A program made the position numbers and the translations under genes. This document shows, piece after piece, positions 61,636 through 64,000 of a DNA stretch of 64,000 bases. The notes under the pieces were generated by a model that had not been told where the DNA came from, ran no database searches, and saw only the letters and a list, made by a program, of their open reading frames with translations. Source of the DNA: Ketobacter sp963922875 (GTDB lineage Bacteria > Pseudomonadota > Gammaproteobacteria > Pseudomonadales > Ketobacteraceae); the NCBI GenBank assembly GCA_963922875.1, contig CAWUJH010000006.1, positions 186,001-250,000 on the forward strand, in the 5' to 3' direction. Numbering within the stretch: position 1 is the first letter of the stretch; every line of letters begins with the position of its first letter.

Positions 61636-62401
61636 GAATCTCCTTATTTGTGCGTGGAAAGGTTTTGCTGTGGTTAAAAGGGGGGTTATGAATACTTCGT
61701 CGTTGCCACCAAAACTTGGCAATCATGCCAATGATGCTTTTGCCAGCTCGAAACACGCCTGTTATCGTGCCACCAATTTTCGAACTCCCGCTTACTCGAG
61801 CTCGCCAACGTACCGGGACTTCAACGACGAATAACTTGAGACCATAGGCCTTTAATTGCATTTCAATAGTCCAGCCATAGTCGCGATCAGCCATTCTTAA
61901 CTGATCAAAAACATCTCTTCTTATGGCGCGGAACGGACCTAAGTCTCTAACTGGATATTGCCAGAGGAAGCCAATCAGTGTGCAGGCCAGTTGATTACCG
62001 AACCGTTGAGCGATAGTCATTGAGCCAGGTTCGGGATTGGTCCTTACACCAATAGCGAAATCGGAACCCTGGATTATGGATAACAGTAGCTTTCGACAGT
62101 CCTCAATGGCTACAGCACCATCACCGTCGATGAACAGAAAAATATCACCTTGACCCACGCGCGTTCCATGCCAACAGGCAGCGCCGTATCCCAATCTTGG
62201 TTCCCGTATTACGGTGGCACCATGCTGTAGGGCAACAGCGGCCGTGTTATCTGTAGAGCCATTGTCAACCACTAAAATCTCCCAGCGGAAAGGTAGATCG
62301 GTATGGGCGATAAAATGTTGTAGTTGATCGATTACCACACCAATACACAAGGCCTCGTTGTGTGCCGGTATGATGACGCTAACAAGTTGATTTGGGTCCA
62401 C
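61616..62401 (-). CDS. Family 2 glycosyltransferase, 261 aa
   Basis: GT-A fold motifs VSVIIPAHNEALCIGVVI, ILVVDNGSTDNT and the DGD metal motif (FLFIDGDGAV), plus a C-terminal region typical of dolichol-phosphate-type transferases. It is the first gene of the arsenic operon. It probably adds or builds a sugar on the arsenic-containing lipid or sugar. The three 11-bp-phased repeats at 62460-62486 lie just upstream. Confidence 0.88.
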   Translation of the reverse strand: MDPNQLVSVIIPAHNEALCIGVVIDQLQHFIAHTDLPFRWEILVVDNGSTDNTAAVALQHGATVIREPRLGYGAACWHGTRVGQGDIFLFIDGDGAVAIEDCRKLLLSIIQGSDFAIGVRTNPEPGSMTIAQRFGNQLACTLIGFLWQYPVRDLGPFRAIRRDVFDQLRMADRDYGWTIEMQLKAYGLKLFVVEVPVRWRARVSGSSKIGGTITGVFRAGKSIIGMIAKFWWQRRSIHNPPFNHSKTFPRTNKEIHDAKFK

Positions 62402-62442
62402 AAGCTCAATTCCTAATTCAAACCGTGGTTCTATACTAGGTA

Positions 62443-62486
62443 TTCACGAAGCAGACTTCTTCACAGAAGTTTCACAAAAGATTCAA
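62443..62486 (-). promoter_or_regulatory. PhoB-type 11-bp-phased repeats in front of the arsenic operon
   Basis: TTCAC at 62460, TTCAC at 62471 and TTCAA at 62482 begin 11 bases apart; another TTCAC lies at 62443. They are 42-85 bases upstream of the first operon gene, a position suited to an activator of the OmpR/PhoB family. Confidence 0.68.
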
Positions 62487-62666
62487 TTAATTTATCGTTT
62501 TAGGAGATTCTGAATAACTAGATAGGAAAAACGGAGTTTGTTGTGCAGGCAACACTACTTCACGGCAAAATCAAATTTTTTTTCAGCTTGCAATCAACGG
62601 CATATTTCATTCGTTTCCAATAAACAGGTTAGTAGCCTGTAACAAAATTCATTACTGGAGATCAAT
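62487..62666. other. Intergenic stretch between the arsenic operon and the degraded small gene
   Basis: About 180 bases with no gene. A TGTAAC element lies at 62638-62643, like an ECF -35 box but without a matching CGTC. Nothing else is recognised. Confidence 0.3.
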
Positions 62667-63003
62667 ATGAGTAAGCAAGGTATAACTATACAGTCCATGT
62701 TTACCGGAACGATAAATTGTATGGTCACCGAGTTTTGCTGGCGTCAATTGCGCTGACGGTGTTGTTGATATTGTTCAGTAGTGAGCTCTATCAGTCACTG
62801 GATCGTGCCTTTTACTCCATGCCGGAGCGTATTGCCGATGAAGTTGAATACTGATTCCATGAGTGACAATCAGCATTATTTTACGGAGCTGGATTTAATG
62901 CCAGCAGCGTCAGTGGTGTTTGCCAGCGTAGATTGGAATTAGCTGGGGGGACGTTATTTATTGCTCAATCCAAGGTGTTACAGATGGTATTAGCGGCTAA
63001 GTA
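62667..63003 (+). pseudogene. Possibly degraded small membrane protein gene upstream of the bufferin operon
   Basis: A good ribosome site (TGGAGA) precedes ATG at 62667, but that frame ends after 29 codons. A different frame from about 62680 reads like a membrane protein (GHRVLLASIALTVLLILFSS, then LDRAFYSMPERIADE). Further apparent protein-like pieces follow in other frames up to a TAA at 63001-63003. Two or more frameshifts could explain this. The family is unknown, and the evidence is composition only. Confidence 0.3.
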
Positions 63004-63040
63004 ACGGCCATATTAAATAGGTAAAAAAATGGATTTTTGG

Positions 63041-63066
63041 TGTAACAATTTGGCCACTGTCTCGTC
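63041..63066 (+). promoter_or_regulatory. ECF-sigma-type promoter of the bufferin operon
   Basis: TGTAAC at 63041-63046 and CGTC at 63063-63066, separated by exactly 16 bases, resemble promoters of extracytoplasmic-function sigma factors. Bufferin operons are often linked to ECF sigma factors. The first gene starts 104 bases downstream of the -10 box, leaving a leader with two palindromes. Confidence 0.6.
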
Positions 63067-63092
63067 TTATAGTTCAGCGGGGCCAAAACTGT

Positions 63093-63120
63093 CCCTGTAA
63101 ACAGGGCTACCACTGCAGTG
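63093..63120 (+). other. Two palindromes in the leader of the bufferin operon
   Basis: CCCTGT-AA-ACAGGG (63093-63106) is a perfect 6-bp inverted repeat, and CACTGCAGTG (63111-63120) is a ten-base palindrome. They could form hairpins in the leader RNA or bind a regulator. Confidence 0.45.
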
Positions 63121-63169
63121 ACCTTAGCGGGGAGCCTGTTACTTGAATCATATATGGGAGAATATTCAG

Positions 63170-63445
63170 ATGTCTTTTGTTAATAGATCTTCAGGTTTGG
63201 CCTTGGCTCTAGCGGCTGCAGGTATGGTGGGTTGTGCATCTTATCAGCAAGAATCAGCGGAAACTAGCGCTGCGACAACCAGCGCTGATATGGTTCATTG
63301 TTATGGTGTTAATAAGTGTGCAGGTCACAATGATTGCAAAACGGCAAGCAACGCTTGCAAGGGTCATGGGTCCTGTAAAGGTAAAGGATTTGTATCTATG
63401 TCAGCAAAGGCTTGTGGTGACGTGGGTGGCTCGGTAGGAAGTTAA
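63170..63445 (+). CDS. bufA2: BufA2-type bufferin precursor (copper-binding RiPP), 91 aa
   Basis: The ATG at 63170 has GGGAGA upstream; a TTG further up adds non-conserved residues. A signal peptide (ALALAAAGMVG/C) ends in a possible lipobox Cys22. The core reads HCYGVNKCAGHNDC, one CKTASNACKGHGS repeat, then CKGKGFVSM and a final AC. Six cysteines are in the core. This matches BufA2, periplasmic peptides whose cysteines are modified by the DUF692/MNIO enzyme BufB and then bind copper. BufB follows two genes later. Confidence 0.9.
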   Translation: MSFVNRSSGLALALAAAGMVGCASYQQESAETSAATTSADMVHCYGVNKCAGHNDCKTASNACKGHGSCKGKGFVSMSAKACGDVGGSVGS

Positions 63446-63507
63446 GAAAATCTTTACTAAAACGTGCTTTATTCCGTAAATAATTATTAAGGTTGAAGGA
63501 TTTGCTT

Positions 63508-63843
63508 ATGAAAAAGAGAACTGCGGCCACTGGTGTGGCGTTAGCGATTGCGGCAGCTGGTATGATGAGCACTACCACAGTGATGGCGGGATCGGCGAGC
63601 ACAAGTGCGAATGTTCATTGCTATGGCGTGAATGTCTGCAAAGGGCACAATGACTGCAAAGTGAGTGGTAATAACTGCAAGGGCATGAACGAATGTAAAA
63701 CGGCATCAAATTCTTGTAAAGGTCAAGCAACTTGTAAGACCGCTGGCAATTCCTGTAAAGGGCAGGCATCCTGCAAAGGAACGGGCTTTGTCTCTATGTC
63801 TGCGGAAGCATGTGAAAATATTGGTGGTACGGCTGGCAAATAG
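63508..63843 (+). CDS. bufA2: BufA2-type bufferin precursor with expanded cysteine repeats, 111 aa
   Basis: The ATG at 63508 has GAAGGA seven bases upstream. A Sec signal peptide ends VMA/GS. The core starts HCYGVNVCKGHND, then three 13-residue repeats (CKVSGNNCKGMNE, CKTASNSCKGQAT, CKTAGNSCKGQAS, starting at residues 50, 63 and 76), then CKGTGFVSM and a last Cys. Ten cysteines in total. It is a paralogue of the gene at 63170 with two extra repeats. Confidence 0.92.
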   Translation: MKKRTAATGVALAIAAAGMMSTTTVMAGSASTSANVHCYGVNVCKGHNDCKVSGNNCKGMNECKTASNSCKGQATCKTAGNSCKGQASCKGTGFVSMSAEACENIGGTAGK

Positions 63844-63848
63844 TTAGC

Positions 63849-63878
63849 AAAGGGCGGTGTTTGTTGGCTGCCCTTTTT
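63849..63878 (+). terminator. Terminator/attenuator hairpin between bufA2 and bufB
   Basis: AAAGGGC (63849-63855) and GCCCTTT (63870-63876) form a stem with a 14-base loop, followed by T residues to 63878. It lies six bases after the bufA2 stop, so part of the transcripts probably ends here and the precursor is made in excess over the enzyme. Confidence 0.75.
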
Positions 63879-63909
63879 ATTATTTACGATATTTAAAGGG
63901 GTAAGTTTT

Positions 63910-64000
63910 ATGACGCGGCCGTTTCTTGGTTTTGGACTGGGGTTACGCACTGAACACTATCCTTTCGTGATAGAAAACAAGCCGGATGTGGATTGGTTTG
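63910..64000 (+). CDS. bufB: DUF692 / MNIO bufferin-modifying enzyme BufB, N-terminal end (truncated by window edge)
   Basis: The frame opens MTRPFLGFGLGLRTEHYPFV and continues NKPDVDWF, the characteristic start of DUF692 proteins (GxGLRTEHY followed by P-D-V-D-W-F-E). These multinuclear iron enzymes convert precursor cysteines to thiooxazoles in bufferins. AAGGGGTAAG precedes the ATG. Only about 30 residues are in the window; a DUF2063 partner (BufC) would be expected next. Confidence 0.88.
   Translation, partial: MTRPFLGFGLGLRTEHYPFVIENKPDVDWF

Noticed and set aside
62838..62942. 34-codon plus-strand open frame upstream of the bufferin operon
   Set aside because: Overlaps other equally plausible fragments in different frames; better explained as part of a frameshifted remnant.
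1..64000. CRISPR arrays, tRNA, rRNA and insertion sequences
   Set aside because: No regularly spaced repeats, cloverleaf-type sequence, rRNA segments or transposase frames were recognised by reading; a tool-based search was not possible.

Overview
The window reads as chromosomal DNA of a Gram-negative gammaproteobacterium, probably marine or aquatic. Supporting signs are the long FadE-type acyl-CoA dehydrogenase, the thiD-thiE-hemL block, many lipoboxes and outer-membrane barrels, sigma-54 promoters, and small families (DUF1289, DUF2489, DUF5076, patatin with DUF3336) typical of that class. By eye the base composition is close to balanced. No tRNA, rRNA, insertion sequence or CRISPR array was recognised. 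Genus-level assignment is not possible from sequence alone.

Layout. 1-679 is the 5' part of an acetyl-CoA hydrolase/transferase gene. 0.9-7.8 kb is an envelope and signalling block: a CHASE3 histidine kinase, a 66-residue stand-alone DHp-like protein, an NtrC-type sigma-54 activator and a CheY-like regulator, surrounded by -24/-12 promoters in front of a small lipoprotein, an OmpA-like barrel and YqjD/YqjE-like membrane genes. 8-20 kb is mostly housekeeping: a cation/proton antiporter, fadE, deaD, hemL-thiE-thiD, a thioesterase and a patatin lipase. 20-30 kb holds a Ser/Thr phosphorylation module (PpkA-like kinase, PppA-like phosphatase, TagF) with a caspase-fold lipoprotein, but no type VI secretion structural genes. 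30-41 kb is mixed envelope functions: metallophosphoesterase, PAP2, MoxR/VWA pair, trypsin-like protease, FHA membrane protein, OmpA lipoprotein, PlsC and a lipoprotein-like Nudix. 41.5-47 kb is accessory: a possible pore-toxin/immunity pair, a neprosin protease with a separately encoded propeptide, a Crp/Fnr regulator, an NsrR pseudogene and a spondin-domain protein.

47-62.4 kb is one long minus-strand arsenic/phosphate cluster. It encodes a PhoR/PhoB-like two-component system, a GNAT, PstBACS, arsenate reductase ArsC, methyltransferase ArsM, a DUF547 protein, a TVP38-flavin disulfide reductase fusion, radical SAM ArsS, a multispanning glycosyltransferase, a barrel protein, a small cysteine protein and a GT2 glycosyltransferase. 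Together they suggest uptake of arsenate (or phosphate under arsenate), reduction, methylation and conversion to an arsenosugar or arsenolipid. Direct repeats of the type (A/T)TCAC, phased every 11 bp, occur upstream of the GT2 gene, the response regulator and the spondin gene. They look like the binding site of the PhoB-like regulator.

The right edge (63.0-64.0 kb, plus strand) is a bufferin operon: an ECF-type promoter, two BufA2-type cysteine-rich precursor peptides that differ in number of a 13-residue two-cysteine repeat, a terminator-like hairpin, and the start of a DUF692/MNIO modification enzyme (BufB). This RiPP-type metallophore system continues beyond the window.
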